From contig JAJFGW010000048.1 of the NCBI GenBank assembly GCA_021775915.1, positions 43,192 through 107,191 of the forward strand: DNA of 64,000 nt, read 5' to 3'. Of this stretch, positions 43,059-53,174 are shown in pieces. Within the stretch, counting starts at the first letter, position 1; the number at the start of each line of letters is the position of its first letter. Below the pieces are notes generated by a model. That model had not been told where the DNA came from. It saw nothing but the letters and a program-made list of their open reading frames with translations, and ran no database searches. A program made the position numbers and the translations under genes. Source of the DNA: Alphaproteobacteria bacterium (GTDB lineage: Bacteria > Pseudomonadota > Alphaproteobacteria > Micavibrionales > Micavibrionaceae).

Positions 43059-44516
43059 ATGTCTGTTGCTGTTGAAAAAATGCTGGTTACCTCCGGCGGA
43101 AAATCAGTTGTCATTCCGATCTGTCCCGTTACGCCCGAAACCTGGGCACGAAGAAGCAGCTACCCCGGAAATTTTACCGTTGGCCTTGCAGAATCCCAAA
43201 AATTTGAAGGAAAACCGGGACAGATACTGATTATACCCGGCAACGGCGGCGCGCCTAGTGCTGTCTGTATTGGTGTTAAATCACTAATACTGGACGATAT
43301 GTGGGAATTTTCAAAAGCGGCAAAAACTCTTCCTGATGGAACTTACAGAATCGATGATTTCGGCATGCCCATGGATGAAAATCAGGCGTACAAAGCAGCG
43401 ATCGGCTGGGCTTTGGCGCGTTATAAATTCAAAATCAAAAAAGGGGAGCTCAATAGCGATCCCGGTGAAGGCCCCAAACTTGTAGTTCCGGCAAAGATAC
43501 AATCAAAATTTAATGAGATTGAGCAAGAAGTCAAAGCCACATGGAAAACACGTGACCTGATCAACATGCCGGCCAATATCCTGAACACAGAGGAGCTGGC
43601 ACTGGAGGTTCTTGACCTTGCCAATGAATTTAATGCTGTATCCGACTGTGTCGAAGGATTAATGCTAGCAAAAAAATTCCCACTCATTCATGCCGTTGGC
43701 AAAGCCTCAGAGAACAGACCTTTCCTCACCCATTTTTCATGGGAAGGTACAAATATAACAAAAGATTCACCGACAATTTTGCTTGTTGGGAAAGGAATTA
43801 CCTTTGACTCCGGCGGCCTTCAAATAAAACCGGGGGATTCTATGGCCACCATGAAAAAAGACATGGGCGGCGCGGCCATAACATTAGGGCTTGCCCGTAT
43901 GATCATGGCTAATGATTTACCGGTTAAACTAAACGTAGCTATTCCAATCGCTGAAAATTCTGTTTCTAAAAGTGCTTATAGACCCAGTGATGTTATTGCA
44001 GCAAGGGACGGCACAGAAGTAGAGATTGGTCATACCGATGCCGAGGGCCGCCTGATTTTGGCTGATGCCCTATCTTTTGGTGTGGAGCATTGCAACCCGA
44101 ATCTGATAATCGATTTTGCAACCTTGACCGGCGCACAGCGCGTTGCCGACGGTGTCGGTGTCGGCGGCGTGGTCAGTAACAGCAAAAAACTTGGCCGGAC
44201 AATGGAAGATATGGGCGAGCGTTGGAGTGATAATTTGCAATATCACCACATGTTTGAAGAGCACCGCGAATTTCTCAAATCAAAAAATGGTGGTGAGATT
44301 ACTAATTCCTCAGCAGGTCCCGGCACCACAATGGCGGCAATGTTCCTGCAACATTTTATCAGAGCCGCAAATCCAGGCACTCCATGGTTTCATTTTGATG
44401 TCAGCGGCTCGAATGCTGCCGCTAAACCCGGACGCCCCCTAGGCGGCGAAGCTATGAGTATGCGCGCAGCCTACCGCTATATCAAAGACGAGTACGTCAA
44501 AAAGATGGGCTTATAA
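43059..44516 (+). CDS. M17-family leucyl aminopeptidase
   Basis: 485 residues. The catalytic C-terminal domain has VGKGITFDSGGLQIKP, KKDMGGAAITLG and HTDAEGRLILADAL, which carry the two-zinc ligands and catalytic Lys/Arg of cytosolic aminopeptidases. The usual Asn-Thr-Asp-Ala-Glu-Gly reads His-Thr-Asp-Ala-Glu-Gly; the metal-binding Asp and Glu are intact. The N-terminal domain is diverged, as is common. It removes N-terminal residues from peptides, finishing products of cytosolic proteases such as HslUV. Confidence 0.92.
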   Translation: MSVAVEKMLVTSGGKSVVIPICPVTPETWARRSSYPGNFTVGLAESQKFEGKPGQILIIPGNGGAPSAVCIGVKSLILDDMWEFSKAAKTLPDGTYRIDDFGMPMDENQAYKAAIGWALARYKFKIKKGELNSDPGEGPKLVVPAKIQSKFNEIEQEVKATWKTRDLINMPANILNTEELALEVLDLANEFNAVSDCVEGLMLAKKFPLIHAVGKASENRPFLTHFSWEGTNITKDSPTILLVGKGITFDSGGLQIKPGDSMATMKKDMGGAAITLGLARMIMANDLPVKLNVAIPIAENSVSKSAYRPSDVIAARDGTEVEIGHTDAEGRLILADALSFGVEHCNPNLIIDFATLTGAQRVADGVGVGGVVSNSKKLGRTMEDMGERWSDNLQYHHMFEEHREFLKSKNGGEITNSSAGPGTTMAAMFLQHFIRAANPGTPWFHFDVSGSNAAAKPGRPLGGEAMSMRAAYRYIKDEYVKKMGL

Positions 44517-44523
44517 TTAAAGA

Positions 44524-45063
44524 TTACCCGCTACAGACCGATTGTTGTTCACGAAAAGATGAAACAAGGGCAAAATCATTGGCCGCTGAAAGCCGCTTGC
44601 GCGTAGCAAAAATTGTGCGGGTCATAAGCCAGTAGAAGACCATAATCCAAAAGAACAGGTCGCTATCATAGTCTGCTCTCCGTTTTTTAATCAATTCTCT
44701 GGATTTACTGACTTCTTTTCTAGCCTGCCGCGCCAGCAACTTGCGCTGTAATGTCTCACGCACTTCCTCTGTACGTGTGTCTTGCAACTCAAGCAAACGG
44801 GTTTGTACCGCGCTGCGGGCGCTATCCAGCATATCAGCCGCTATTTCAGCCATAGGGTCGTCAAGGCCATTTTCCCGTATCAGCTTTTTATGCTGTACGT
44901 TCGCTTCAAGATACTGCTTATGAAGGGCGGCGAGAATAGGGTCAGCAGAGGTAAAAGCTTCAACCTCGCTTAAAGGGTCACCCTTACCCTGATCCTCTGG
45001 TCGAACAACATCAAGTCGCCGAACCATGTCACTAATAATGCTTTCCAGAGAGTCCGGTTTCAT
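44524..45063 (-). CDS. Unknown coiled-coil protein, about 179 residues
   Basis: Helical throughout, with an Arg/Glu-rich coiled coil (about 70-140) and one short hydrophobic segment (DLFFWIMVFYWLMTRTIF, about 139-156) that may anchor it in a membrane near the C-terminus. ATG 45063 is preferred over an in-frame GTG at 45081; both have GG-rich sequence upstream. No family recognised. Confidence 0.6.
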   Translation of the reverse strand: MKPDSLESIISDMVRRLDVVRPEDQGKGDPLSEVEAFTSADPILAALHKQYLEANVQHKKLIRENGLDDPMAEIAADMLDSARSAVQTRLLELQDTRTEEVRETLQRKLLARQARKEVSKSRELIKKRRADYDSDLFFWIMVFYWLMTRTIFATRKRLSAANDFALVSSFREQQSVCSG

Positions 45064-45103
45064 ACTCTTTTTACCCCACACACGTTAAAAATATTATTGT
45101 TTG

Positions 45104-45123
45104 TTGACGCCATACTACGTCAA
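45104..45123. promoter_or_regulatory. Palindrome TTGACG-N8-CGTCAA in a divergent intergenic region
   Basis: Six-base perfect arms (45104-45109, 45118-45123), extended by GTTT/AAAAC with one shift, lie between the divergent genes at 45063 and 45276. The form suits a dimeric transcription factor. No regulator is linked to it. Confidence 0.4.
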
Positions 45124-45275
45124 AAACGGTAAATATCCGGTTAATTATAGAAAGTATCTTGCACAAATACGCCAAAACCCCTTATTTTCTGCGGTTTTTT
45201 TATTCTGAAAATTGCATTAAGTAAACAAAAAATGAGACAATATAAATAGGGAACGTCGATAAGAAAGGAATTCTT

Positions 45276-45566
45276 GTGCTTGAAGATGATAAATCCAGAA
45301 GTTTTGAATTAAAAAAAAGACTGCTAAGAAGGGCGTGGGATGGCAAATCTGCTCTGGCGTCCAGCGGTGCCGAAATGATCTTACTCATACAAATGCGTAT
45401 GGCCTGTTGCCAGCCGACAAAAGGGTTTCATGAATTTGCCTTAGAAGAAACTCGCCTGCTGGATATGGATCAACCCCGCAGCGTTCGAATGCTCAATACC
45501 GTAGCCCGTTATAATGAAGAAGCAGCGCGCTATAGTGAAATGTCTGACACAATGACACTTCACTAA
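45276..45566 (+). CDS. Unknown small protein, 96 residues
   Basis: GTG start with AAAGGAA about 6 nt upstream. A basic helical N-terminus (SFELKKRLLRRAWDG) precedes a soluble helical body with two adjacent Cys (MACCQP). It converges with the O-antigen-ligase-like gene, 11 bp apart. No family recognised. Confidence 0.55.
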   Translation: MLEDDKSRSFELKKRLLRRAWDGKSALASSGAEMILLIQMRMACCQPTKGFHEFALEETRLLDMDQPRSVRMLNTVARYNEEAARYSEMSDTMTLH

Positions 45567-45577
45567 GAAGCTTATTG

Positions 45578-47533
45578 TTATTTTACTACCATCCCATAGA
45601 TTTGCGCCCGTCTTTGCGCTTCCGCCATATAGCGATCATGAGCCTGCCTATCGCCGAGCTGCATTTTCAAACTTGCCAAAGTGATCAGAAAAACGATATC
45701 CGTACGCCCCTTGGCCCGTGGCCAATGCACACCGTCCTCCAAAACCTTGGCAGCCTTGCTCAACTCACCCCTGACTTTATAAACATTGGCCAGCCCAACA
45801 CGCGCATCAGCCGACATAGGATTTGCTTCAATGACGTTCAATAAAATATCAATCGCCAGTTCCTGACCATTCTCAATAATAATGCCATTAACGGCGAAAT
45901 GAAGTCGAGCGCGCAAATCCCATATTGTTGTGAAAACCGGGTTACGCTTTTCTGCCTCATCAAGATAATAAAGCGCTTCATCGTAAATTTTACGCACTTC
46001 GGCTTTGTCCATGGATTTAGCACTTTCCCATAGCATTGACACCCGGAACCGTGCTTCATATTCATAATAGCGTCCAAAACTACCCGGCGCGACAAGCCCC
46101 GCTAGCTTTAACGTTTTAAGAGCTACCTCTTTATTATTTTTCTGTGTCTCTTGTTTTACCTGCCCCATCAAGTGCGTTGCCGCAGATATTCGCGCTGTCC
46201 ACCCTCCCGTTATAATCAAAATAAGAGCAAACCCGCCAATTGTTACCATTTTCATTTTACCGGTCAGGTTAAACAAAACCCGTTTACCGGCATCATCCAG
46301 CGCTCTTTCAGTAGCCATATACCAATAAGCCAGCAAAGCTGATAACGGTAAAAGCATTCCGGGCATGTAAAGGTGGAACGTAATATGCGTATGCCCCAAC
46401 AAAGCCAGCATACCGAAAAATGGAGCCGTGACCTCCAGACGTTTTCTTAAATCTGGGCCAGCGGATAAAACCGCCCTAATCGTTCGAAACAACACACAAA
46501 TCAAGACGCCATAGAAAAACACAGGGGCCATAACGCCCATTTCGGCCCAAAATTGTAACGGATCCATATGAGCAAAAAATCCATCGCTACTATCCAAAGG
46601 CATACGGTAGCGCGGATAATAAAAGAAGAACGAAGCCAGCCCTGTTCCCAGCCAAAAATGATCCTTGATCATATGCCAGGTGGACTGCCATAGAAGAAAA
46701 CGGTCTTCTACACTATCGGAGGCTATTAAGGTTGCGCCCACAAGGTTTTTTTCAAGAGAGCCTTCATGATAAATATTACTAAGAAACGGGACAAGAAAGG
46801 CAATTGCAGCGATAAAAGCGAGCTTGTTCCACGGTATATAATCCCGCGTTTTGAAAACGGCAAATGGCAAAAACATTGCAGCGCATATAGCAAAAGAGAG
46901 CAGAGCGCCCCGGCTTTGCGTGACAATAAGGGCTGCATAAAATATTACAACGACCAGCCCTAAAAGAACGACATAAGGCTTTGACTTTGACAGAAAAAAT
47001 AGCCCCATTGCCGGGAAAATACCCAAATTAAACAGTCCCGCCAAATTATTAGGATTAAGCATGGGGTGATGAATGCGAGGGCCATATTCATCGAAAAGAA
47101 AGAAAAACTGTGTAACCGCCCACACAGCAAAAGAACCTAGCGCCAGCCACAAAGCAAAGGCATGCACCTTAACCCAGTCCTCCGCCTTTGGCGCCAGGAT
47201 AGAGACAATAAAAAAAGCAGGGAGGATACTTAAAATAATAGTAAAAGTAGTGCTGACATAAGGCACAGTAGACCAAAACATACTCAAAATCAGCCAAAGC
47301 CAGAAAAGCATGACAAATATAAAGCTATTTGTTTTCGGCAGCGCCCAGCCCGTCTTAAAATTCGGATATAATGTAATGGCCACGTAAGCCAGAAGGGCGA
47401 GCACCGCCGGTGCCAGTAAGGGGCTATCTGTTCCAACGAAAAAGACACTGCAGCCAAAACCGCCCAATAAAAGCGGTACAGAAACAATCCACGGCCATGT
47501 CAGGTAACTTTTAATCATAGAATAAATGCCCAC
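45578..47533 (-). CDS. O-antigen ligase/polymerase-like membrane protein (Wzy_C) with C-terminal TPR region
   Basis: 651 residues. About a dozen hydrophobic helices fill the first ~430 residues, with the Wzy_C-type periplasmic loop around MIKDHFWLGTGLASFFFYYPRY and LVTQSRGALLSF (family Arg). The C-terminal ~180 residues are TPR-like helices. Such proteins ligate or polymerise surface glycans in the inner membrane. A GTG at 47533 and ATG at 47518 are both possible starts. It follows gapR by 31 bp. Confidence 0.8.
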   Translation of the reverse strand: MGIYSMIKSYLTWPWIVSVPLLLGGFGCSVFFVGTDSPLLAPAVLALLAYVAITLYPNFKTGWALPKTNSFIFVMLFWLWLILSMFWSTVPYVSTTFTIILSILPAFFIVSILAPKAEDWVKVHAFALWLALGSFAVWAVTQFFFLFDEYGPRIHHPMLNPNNLAGLFNLGIFPAMGLFFLSKSKPYVVLLGLVVVIFYAALIVTQSRGALLSFAICAAMFLPFAVFKTRDYIPWNKLAFIAAIAFLVPFLSNIYHEGSLEKNLVGATLIASDSVEDRFLLWQSTWHMIKDHFWLGTGLASFFFYYPRYRMPLDSSDGFFAHMDPLQFWAEMGVMAPVFFYGVLICVLFRTIRAVLSAGPDLRKRLEVTAPFFGMLALLGHTHITFHLYMPGMLLPLSALLAYWYMATERALDDAGKRVLFNLTGKMKMVTIGGFALILIITGGWTARISAATHLMGQVKQETQKNNKEVALKTLKLAGLVAPGSFGRYYEYEARFRVSMLWESAKSMDKAEVRKIYDEALYYLDEAEKRNPVFTTIWDLRARLHFAVNGIIIENGQELAIDILLNVIEANPMSADARVGLANVYKVRGELSKAAKVLEDGVHWPRAKGRTDIVFLITLASLKMQLGDRQAHDRYMAEAQRRAQIYGMVVK

Positions 47534-47564
47534 TAGTTTAATGCAGCAAATATCCTAACAATAA

Positions 47565-47855
47565 TTATTCCATACCGATAGCGGCTTTATAAAGCTCAAG
47601 CAATTCATCGGCTTCACGGCGTTTTTCAAGATCTACTTTGCGCAACCGGACAATACTGCGCATAGTTTTTACATCAAAACCCGTTGCCTTGGCTTCACCA
47701 TAGATCTCTTTGATGTCCTCGGCCAGCGCCGTTTTTTCATCTTCAAGACGCTCAACCCGCTCTATAAAAGATTTTATGCGCGCGCCGGTTACCCCACCAA
47801 CTTCCTGCGTACCATCTTCATTTAAGGGAAATTTTTGTACATTTCCTTCAGCCAT
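47565..47855 (-). CDS. gapR: GapR-like nucleoid-associated protein (DUF2312)
   Basis: 96 residues. The core RIKSFIERVERLEDEKTALAEDIKEIY...AKATGFDVKTMRSIVRLRK is the DUF2312/GapR signature. GapR of Caulobacter binds overtwisted AT-rich DNA ahead of replication forks and supports topoisomerase action; the same role is inferred. This family is essentially alphaproteobacterial, which supports the taxonomy. It starts 2 bp after the upstream amidohydrolase gene, so the two are co-transcribed. Confidence 0.92.
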   Translation of the reverse strand: MAEGNVQKFPLNEDGTQEVGGVTGARIKSFIERVERLEDEKTALAEDIKEIYGEAKATGFDVKTMRSIVRLRKVDLEKRREADELLELYKAAIGME

Positions 47856-47857
47856 AT

Positions 47858-48751
47858 CTATTCTCCTCTTTTTGCTTTTTCTATTAATTCGTCAAAATAG
47901 CGATATTCACGCTCCGTGTCGTGAGCCGCCTGTAAGCCATCATAGCGACTATAAACAGTTTCATCCTGTAGGATAGTTTTAAAGCACTCCCCCAACATGA
48001 CAGCCCATTCCTGCCCTTTTTCCTCCGTATCAATCAGATCATGACAGATCTCAATGAGTGCATTTGGTAACCCATGCGCATCAGCATAATGATTAATAAC
48101 CGTACCGCGAAATATCCGGGCATCATACGGCTCGTTATCACCAACCGTAAAGCCCCTTTTTTCAAAAAAATTGATGACCGGCAGCGGTATGCGAGGGTCC
48201 TGCACCCACAAAACCCCTATGTCCCACGGCCTGACCTGCTTATAAAAAACAGGCGCAAAGCTATGAATTGAAACAATAACCGGAATGATATGGTTGCCTG
48301 TAAAGCGCCCAATCAAATCCCTGATTTTTTCATGGTAAGGCGCATAAATTTCACTAATCCGTAAGTCACGATCTTCTTGTGCTATCGCCATATTGCCGGG
48401 AATAGGCATTCCCTCGCTATTCGTAATAATCGCAGTTGGGTGATCCAGAGGGCGATTCGCATCAACGACCAGACGAGAATAATTTGCCAAAAGTGTCGGA
48501 GCATCCAATATATCAGAGAGAAGCTTCGTGACATACGCTGCTCCTATATCCCACGCTATGTGGCTTTGTGTATCATCCTTAGAAAGTCCTAAATTATTCA
48601 GCTTTTTCGGTATCACGTTTGAGGCATGCTCACAGAGCAGCAGGCATTTTGCTTTTCCATCAGGGTTTATCACAGAAAAAGGAAGTTCTTCACCAGCACC
48701 CAATAGTGGCGGCACCATAGGCTTGGCGATGTCTGAAGAAATGAGAGTCAT
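47858..48751 (-). CDS. N-formylglutamate amidohydrolase-family protein
   Basis: 297 residues. LLCEHASNVIPKKL near the N-terminus and IAWDIGAAYVTKLLSDIL are the family motifs (metal-binding Glu-His), with a further conserved VSIHSFAPVF. The family includes HutG-type enzymes of histidine breakdown, but many members with a gapR neighbour are of unknown substrate. No hut genes are present, so a role in histidine use is not supported here. Confidence 0.85.
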   Translation of the reverse strand: MTLISSDIAKPMVPPLLGAGEELPFSVINPDGKAKCLLLCEHASNVIPKKLNNLGLSKDDTQSHIAWDIGAAYVTKLLSDILDAPTLLANYSRLVVDANRPLDHPTAIITNSEGMPIPGNMAIAQEDRDLRISEIYAPYHEKIRDLIGRFTGNHIIPVIVSIHSFAPVFYKQVRPWDIGVLWVQDPRIPLPVINFFEKRGFTVGDNEPYDARIFRGTVINHYADAHGLPNALIEICHDLIDTEEKGQEWAVMLGECFKTILQDETVYSRYDGLQAAHDTEREYRYFDELIEKAKRGE

Positions 48752-48791
48752 TAAAAATTCTTAGCGCAAGACTCCCGCATGATGCAAGAAT

Positions 48792-50261
48792 TTATCGGAC
48801 ACCATCACTCTTCCATACCACTTTTTTACGATAAATAGTTGAAGGGGACACCCCCAAAGCAGCAGCCGCCTGAGGAATGTTGCCATGACAAATAGCAATA
48901 GCCTCTTCTATAATTTCACGCTCCACTTCTAAAAGAGGCCGTATCGTTGTGCTGTTATCTGCGCCGCCCATCTCATAGGGACGGCACGGAGAACGGGGCC
49001 GTGCTTCTGTTACCGCCATATTATCGCCAGACACAAACAAGCCGGGTGGCATCATATCCGCTGTCACCAACCGGGCGTTGCGCATGACAACAATATTACG
49101 AATAACATTCTGAAGCTGACGAATATTACCGGGCCAGCTATAACGACGCAGAAGATTCTCTGTTTCATCAGAAAAATTTTCAAAATCTTTGTTTTCTTCG
49201 GTAGCGTAACTACGTAATAAAGTATGAGCAATATCAATAATATCATCGCCACGATCACGCAAAGGCGGCATATAAAGGGGCAGCACATGAAGACGATAAA
49301 ACAAATCTTCCCGAAAACGTCCGGCATTAACTTCATCTACCGGATTGCGATTAGTGGCACAAATAATGCGAACATCTGTTTTCTCCGGCCTGCTGCCACC
49401 AACTTTTTGAAAAACAAGGTTTTGCAAAAAGCGTAAGAGCTTGGTTTGCATATCCGGGTTCATTTCAGCAATTTCATCAAGAAATAACGTACCGCCATCA
49501 GCCAACTTAACCGCGCCCTCACGATTGGCAATCGCCCCGGTAAAGGAGCCCTTTACATGGCCGAACAGCTCCGATTCCATCAAATCACGAGGAATAGCGG
49601 CACAATTTATAGGAATAAAGGGCTTGTTAGCGCGCGCACCATGCTTATGAATAGCTTCAGCACAAATTTCCTTACCAGTACCGGACTCACCAGTAATAAA
49701 AACCGTCGCATTACTTTTTGCCGCGCTCTCAATCTGTTCATACACCTTTTGCATGATAGGCGATATGCCAATAAAGCCGCCAAAATCTTTTTGTGACTTT
49801 ATTTCAGGGACAACAGATATAACAGAGGATAACGATTCTTCCTGATCGCCAACCAATCCGGCAATATCAGGCGGCATCGTTTCCAGAGGATTTTTTTTCA
49901 ATTCACTTTTTACGGCATTGCACAGCCTCTCAATACTAAAAGGCTTCACAAGAAAATCACAGGCCCCGTTACGCATAGCGTCAACCGCAGTATTAATTGA
50001 TCCATGGCCGGTAATCACAATAACAGGAGCCTTAAACTGCTTTTCCCGCAAGGTAGAAAGGACTTTCAGACCATCCATATCAGGCAACTTCAAATCCAGT
50101 AACAATAAATCAGGTTCGTTATCCTCAAGGTAACTTAACGCGTCTTGCCCTCCAACTAGCCCGGTGACCTTATAACCGTCATTCGCAAGGGCTGTTTCAT
50201 ACATGGTTAATAAAGAAGGGGTGTCCTCAACTAAGGCTATATGTGGCGATGCGGTTTTCAT
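48792..50261 (-). CDS. NtrC-family sigma-54-dependent response regulator
   Basis: 489 residues. Receiver domain with phosphoacceptor Asp56 (LLLLDLKLPDMDG), AAA+ domain with Walker A GESGTGKE and the sigma-54 contact loop GSFTGA (one residue off GAFTGA), and a Fis-type helix-turn-helix at the C-terminus (GNIPQAAAALGVSPSTIYRKK). It activates sigma-54 promoters when phosphorylated. A sensor kinase is not adjacent. Its targets are unknown. Confidence 0.93.
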   Translation of the reverse strand: MKTASPHIALVEDTPSLLTMYETALANDGYKVTGLVGGQDALSYLEDNEPDLLLLDLKLPDMDGLKVLSTLREKQFKAPVIVITGHGSINTAVDAMRNGACDFLVKPFSIERLCNAVKSELKKNPLETMPPDIAGLVGDQEESLSSVISVVPEIKSQKDFGGFIGISPIMQKVYEQIESAAKSNATVFITGESGTGKEICAEAIHKHGARANKPFIPINCAAIPRDLMESELFGHVKGSFTGAIANREGAVKLADGGTLFLDEIAEMNPDMQTKLLRFLQNLVFQKVGGSRPEKTDVRIICATNRNPVDEVNAGRFREDLFYRLHVLPLYMPPLRDRGDDIIDIAHTLLRSYATEENKDFENFSDETENLLRRYSWPGNIRQLQNVIRNIVVMRNARLVTADMMPPGLFVSGDNMAVTEARPRSPCRPYEMGGADNSTTIRPLLEVEREIIEEAIAICHGNIPQAAAALGVSPSTIYRKKVVWKSDGVR

Positions 50262-50363
50262 TTTTTACTCGCTTGTTATGTAGTCCTACTTTATACCGGA
50301 AGAACCTTAACCAAGCGTATAAAATACGCCATGAATGCCCTCGTGTGTCCCTGTGAGCTTCAT

Positions 50364-50397
50364 AAAAAAAGCCCAGCAAAACAAAACCGGGCTTTTA
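50364..50397 (-). terminator. Rho-independent terminator after the Bax-inhibitor-1 family gene
   Basis: On the minus strand AAAGCCCGG and a complementary GCTGGGCTTT enclose an AT-rich loop, followed by a U-tract (50364-50370). It starts about 24 nt after the stop at 50421. The plus-strand reading also has a weak T-run, so it may work in both directions. Confidence 0.7.
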
Positions 50398-50420
50398 TCA
50401 TATAGACTTGTCTTTATAGC

Positions 50421-51140
50421 TCAATTACGGCTCCCGCCAAACAAGCGCAAGAGCATCATGAATAGATTAATGAAATCCAGATACAGGCTGAGCGCACCCA
50501 TAATAGCCATTTTAGTCAGAGATTCATGACCGATTGATGCCGCATATGTTTCTTTAATACGCTGGGTGTCCCAAGCTGTCATGCCGGTAAAAACAACAAC
50601 GCCAACAACAGAGATAACAAACTCCATCATGCTTGAATGCATGAACATATTAACGACGCTGGCAATAATAATACCGATAAGCCCCATCACCATAAGTGAC
50701 CCCATGCTGGCCAGATTTTTTTTCGTTGTGTAACCATAGATCGATGTCGCAGAAAACATCCCGGCGGTAATAAAGAAAACACGGGTTATGCTTTCAGCGG
50801 AATACATCAGAAAAATTGACGATAAAGAAATCCCGATCAATGCCGTAAGCGCTATATAAAGCCCCGCAACCGCACCAACTTTCATGCGCTGAACTTTTGC
50901 CGGGGTAAGACCAAAAAAGATAATCCCTAGCGGTGCAAGCATAACGGCAAAGTATATTATCTGATTGGCATAGAAAATATCGCGCAACCCTTCCATACTA
51001 GCCACAGCATAGGCAAGCATACCGGTTACAACAAGACCAATAGCCATCATATTATAGACCCGCTGCATATGAACACGTAGCCCGGCATCAAAACTAACGG
51101 CCCGGCTTTGTGTTTGTGAAGTCACTTTTTCAGGTTGCAT
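50421..51140 (-). CDS. Bax inhibitor-1/YccA-family membrane protein
   Basis: 239 residues with seven predicted membrane helices and the family ends: FDAGLRVHMQRVYNMMAIGLVVTG at the N-terminus and a C-terminal SLYLDFINLFMMLLRLFG. GGAGAG precedes the ATG. Bacterial members act on membrane protein quality control (YccA/FtsH) or as pH-sensitive calcium leaks; which applies here is unknown. Confidence 0.92.
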   Translation of the reverse strand: MQPEKVTSQTQSRAVSFDAGLRVHMQRVYNMMAIGLVVTGMLAYAVASMEGLRDIFYANQIIYFAVMLAPLGIIFFGLTPAKVQRMKVGAVAGLYIALTALIGISLSSIFLMYSAESITRVFFITAGMFSATSIYGYTTKKNLASMGSLMVMGLIGIIIASVVNMFMHSSMMEFVISVVGVVVFTGMTAWDTQRIKETYAASIGHESLTKMAIMGALSLYLDFINLFMMLLRLFGGSRN

Positions 51141-51308
51141 GTCTTTATCTCTCCAAAAGTTAAATTAAAGCTCGTTAACCCTTATATAGTCTATTTTACC
51201 GCTTTTCAAAGAGTTTAGAAACTAATTTCCGTTTCCATATTTGCAAATACGGCGTATTTCATGCTACAAACAACAAGTTTTACTAATAAATTTTTTGAGG
51301 GGATTCCC

Positions 51309-53174
51309 ATGACTGATGATGCAGGCAAAGATTTTTCCAGCGCCGTAACCGTTAAAACGGATACTCTGCCGCGCTGGAATTTTGAAAATTTTTACCCGGA
51401 TGTTGATTCTGCTGAATTTAAAGCCGACTTTAAAAAGCTCGAAAACCTAATCGGAAATTTTACGGCACGCTATGAAGGAAAGCTTGCTGACCTTAACGGC
51501 AATGACCTTGCCAAGGCCATACAGGAAGACAAGGAGATTGAGACACTGTTTGGCAAGCTTTATACTTATATGCAGCTCAAACATACGCAGGACAGTGTAA
51601 AATACGGCTCGGACATGGTTGCTTTTGAAAACAAGGCGCGGCCATTGGGATCAAAAACAGCATTCTTTTCCCATGAAATTAAGCAGGTTTCTGAACAAAA
51701 TATTCAAGATTTTCTCAAAACATCATCAAAACTCATGAAATTTGCACCATGGCTAAATGATATACGCCGTGCCATTCCACATACGCCATCGCTGGATATA
51801 CAGAAATATGGCGGCGAGCTGTCCCCTGCGTCCGGCTGGCACAAACTGTTCGATGACACCCATATAGCCAAAAAATATTCTTTTGAAGGTAAAGAGCTTG
51901 GTGATGAAGAAATTTCTGAAATCTTTTCAAACGACCCCGATCAAGCGCGCCGCGCCGCCGCCCACCAGGTTTTTCAGGATGGCATGAAGGAGTCTGCATC
52001 ATTATTTACCAGCATTCACAATGAATTAATGCGCCTTAAAAGCATCGATGATCGCTGGGAAAAATTTGACCAGCCATGGGATGCCCGGCATTTTTCTAAC
52101 AATGTCACCCCGGAAATTGTCAATGCGCTAGAAAAAGCGGTCAAGGATTCCTACCCCCGCATTTCTCACCGTTTCTATGATTTAAAAGCAAAATTGATGG
52201 GACAAAAGCACCTGAATATCTATGACAGGAACATCAATATTTTTGCCGGAGAAGAAAAAAAATATGTTCCGTTTCTCGAAGCAAAAGAAATGGTTTTAAA
52301 TGCTTATCGTAGCTTTTCACCACAAATGGCAGACGAAGCAGAGAAATTTTTTGCCAACGGATGGATTGACGCCCCCGTCGGTAAAAACAAGCAAGGCGGA
52401 GCTTTTGCCCATCCCGGCGGCGCCTACCTGGCACACCCCATGGTCATGCTAAACTATCAGGGTGCCCCACGCGATATAGAAACGATGGCGCACGAACTCG
52501 GACATGGCGTACATCAATCTCTGGCAGCACATAAAGGGGATGCTATTGTTGAAACCCCCATAACACTGGCAGAAACCGCCAGTGTCTTTGGCGAGATGCT
52601 GACATTTAAATCTTTGCTATCCAATGCCGAAAATAATGATGAGCGCCGGAAATTGCTGTTCGGAAAAGTCAACACTATGATTAATACTGTTTTCCGCCAG
52701 ATTTCTTTTTACGATTTTGAAAAACGTATCCACAGCACCTACAAAGATAAAGGTGGCCCTCTTTCCGAAGAAGAATTCGGCAAGCACTGGGTTGAGGCAC
52801 TACAAGAAAGTTACGGCCCGGCGATTCCACTAGACGATGATTACGGCCCGGTATTTGGCTTTCTTCCGCACATTGTCCATACGCCTTTCTATGTCTATGG
52901 CTATGCCTTCGGTGATGCACTGGTGAATGCGCTTTACCGTGTTTACGAAGAAGGAAACGTGCCTGACTTTGAAGAAAAATATATCAAAATGCTAGAGGCC
53001 GGAGGCACCTTAAAACCAGAAGATCTACAAGATATGTTTGGGCTGGATATTACAGACCCGGCTTTCTGGAACAAGGGTCTACAGGTTATCGAAGACATGC
53101 TGGATGAGCTGGAAACTTTGTGTGACCCCCTTCTGGAACAAAAAGCGCAGCCGCCCGTACCAAAAAAACCTTAG
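51309..53174 (+). CDS. pepF: M3-family oligoendopeptidase (PepF-like)
   Basis: 621 residues from ATG 51309, which has GAGGGGA 5 nt upstream; an earlier in-frame ATG (51261) lacks a ribosome site. The zinc motif MAHELGHGVHQ is near residue 395, with the third ligand in ETASVFGEM. The rest has the helical channel architecture of the M3B clan. It degrades cytoplasmic oligopeptides. The stop overlaps the converging M48 protease gene by 4 bp. Confidence 0.92.
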   Translation: MTDDAGKDFSSAVTVKTDTLPRWNFENFYPDVDSAEFKADFKKLENLIGNFTARYEGKLADLNGNDLAKAIQEDKEIETLFGKLYTYMQLKHTQDSVKYGSDMVAFENKARPLGSKTAFFSHEIKQVSEQNIQDFLKTSSKLMKFAPWLNDIRRAIPHTPSLDIQKYGGELSPASGWHKLFDDTHIAKKYSFEGKELGDEEISEIFSNDPDQARRAAAHQVFQDGMKESASLFTSIHNELMRLKSIDDRWEKFDQPWDARHFSNNVTPEIVNALEKAVKDSYPRISHRFYDLKAKLMGQKHLNIYDRNINIFAGEEKKYVPFLEAKEMVLNAYRSFSPQMADEAEKFFANGWIDAPVGKNKQGGAFAHPGGAYLAHPMVMLNYQGAPRDIETMAHELGHGVHQSLAAHKGDAIVETPITLAETASVFGEMLTFKSLLSNAENNDERRKLLFGKVNTMINTVFRQISFYDFEKRIHSTYKDKGGPLSEEEFGKHWVEALQESYGPAIPLDDDYGPVFGFLPHIVHTPFYVYGYAFGDALVNALYRVYEEGNVPDFEEKYIKMLEAGGTLKPEDLQDMFGLDITDPAFWNKGLQVIEDMLDELETLCDPLLEQKAQPPVPKKP

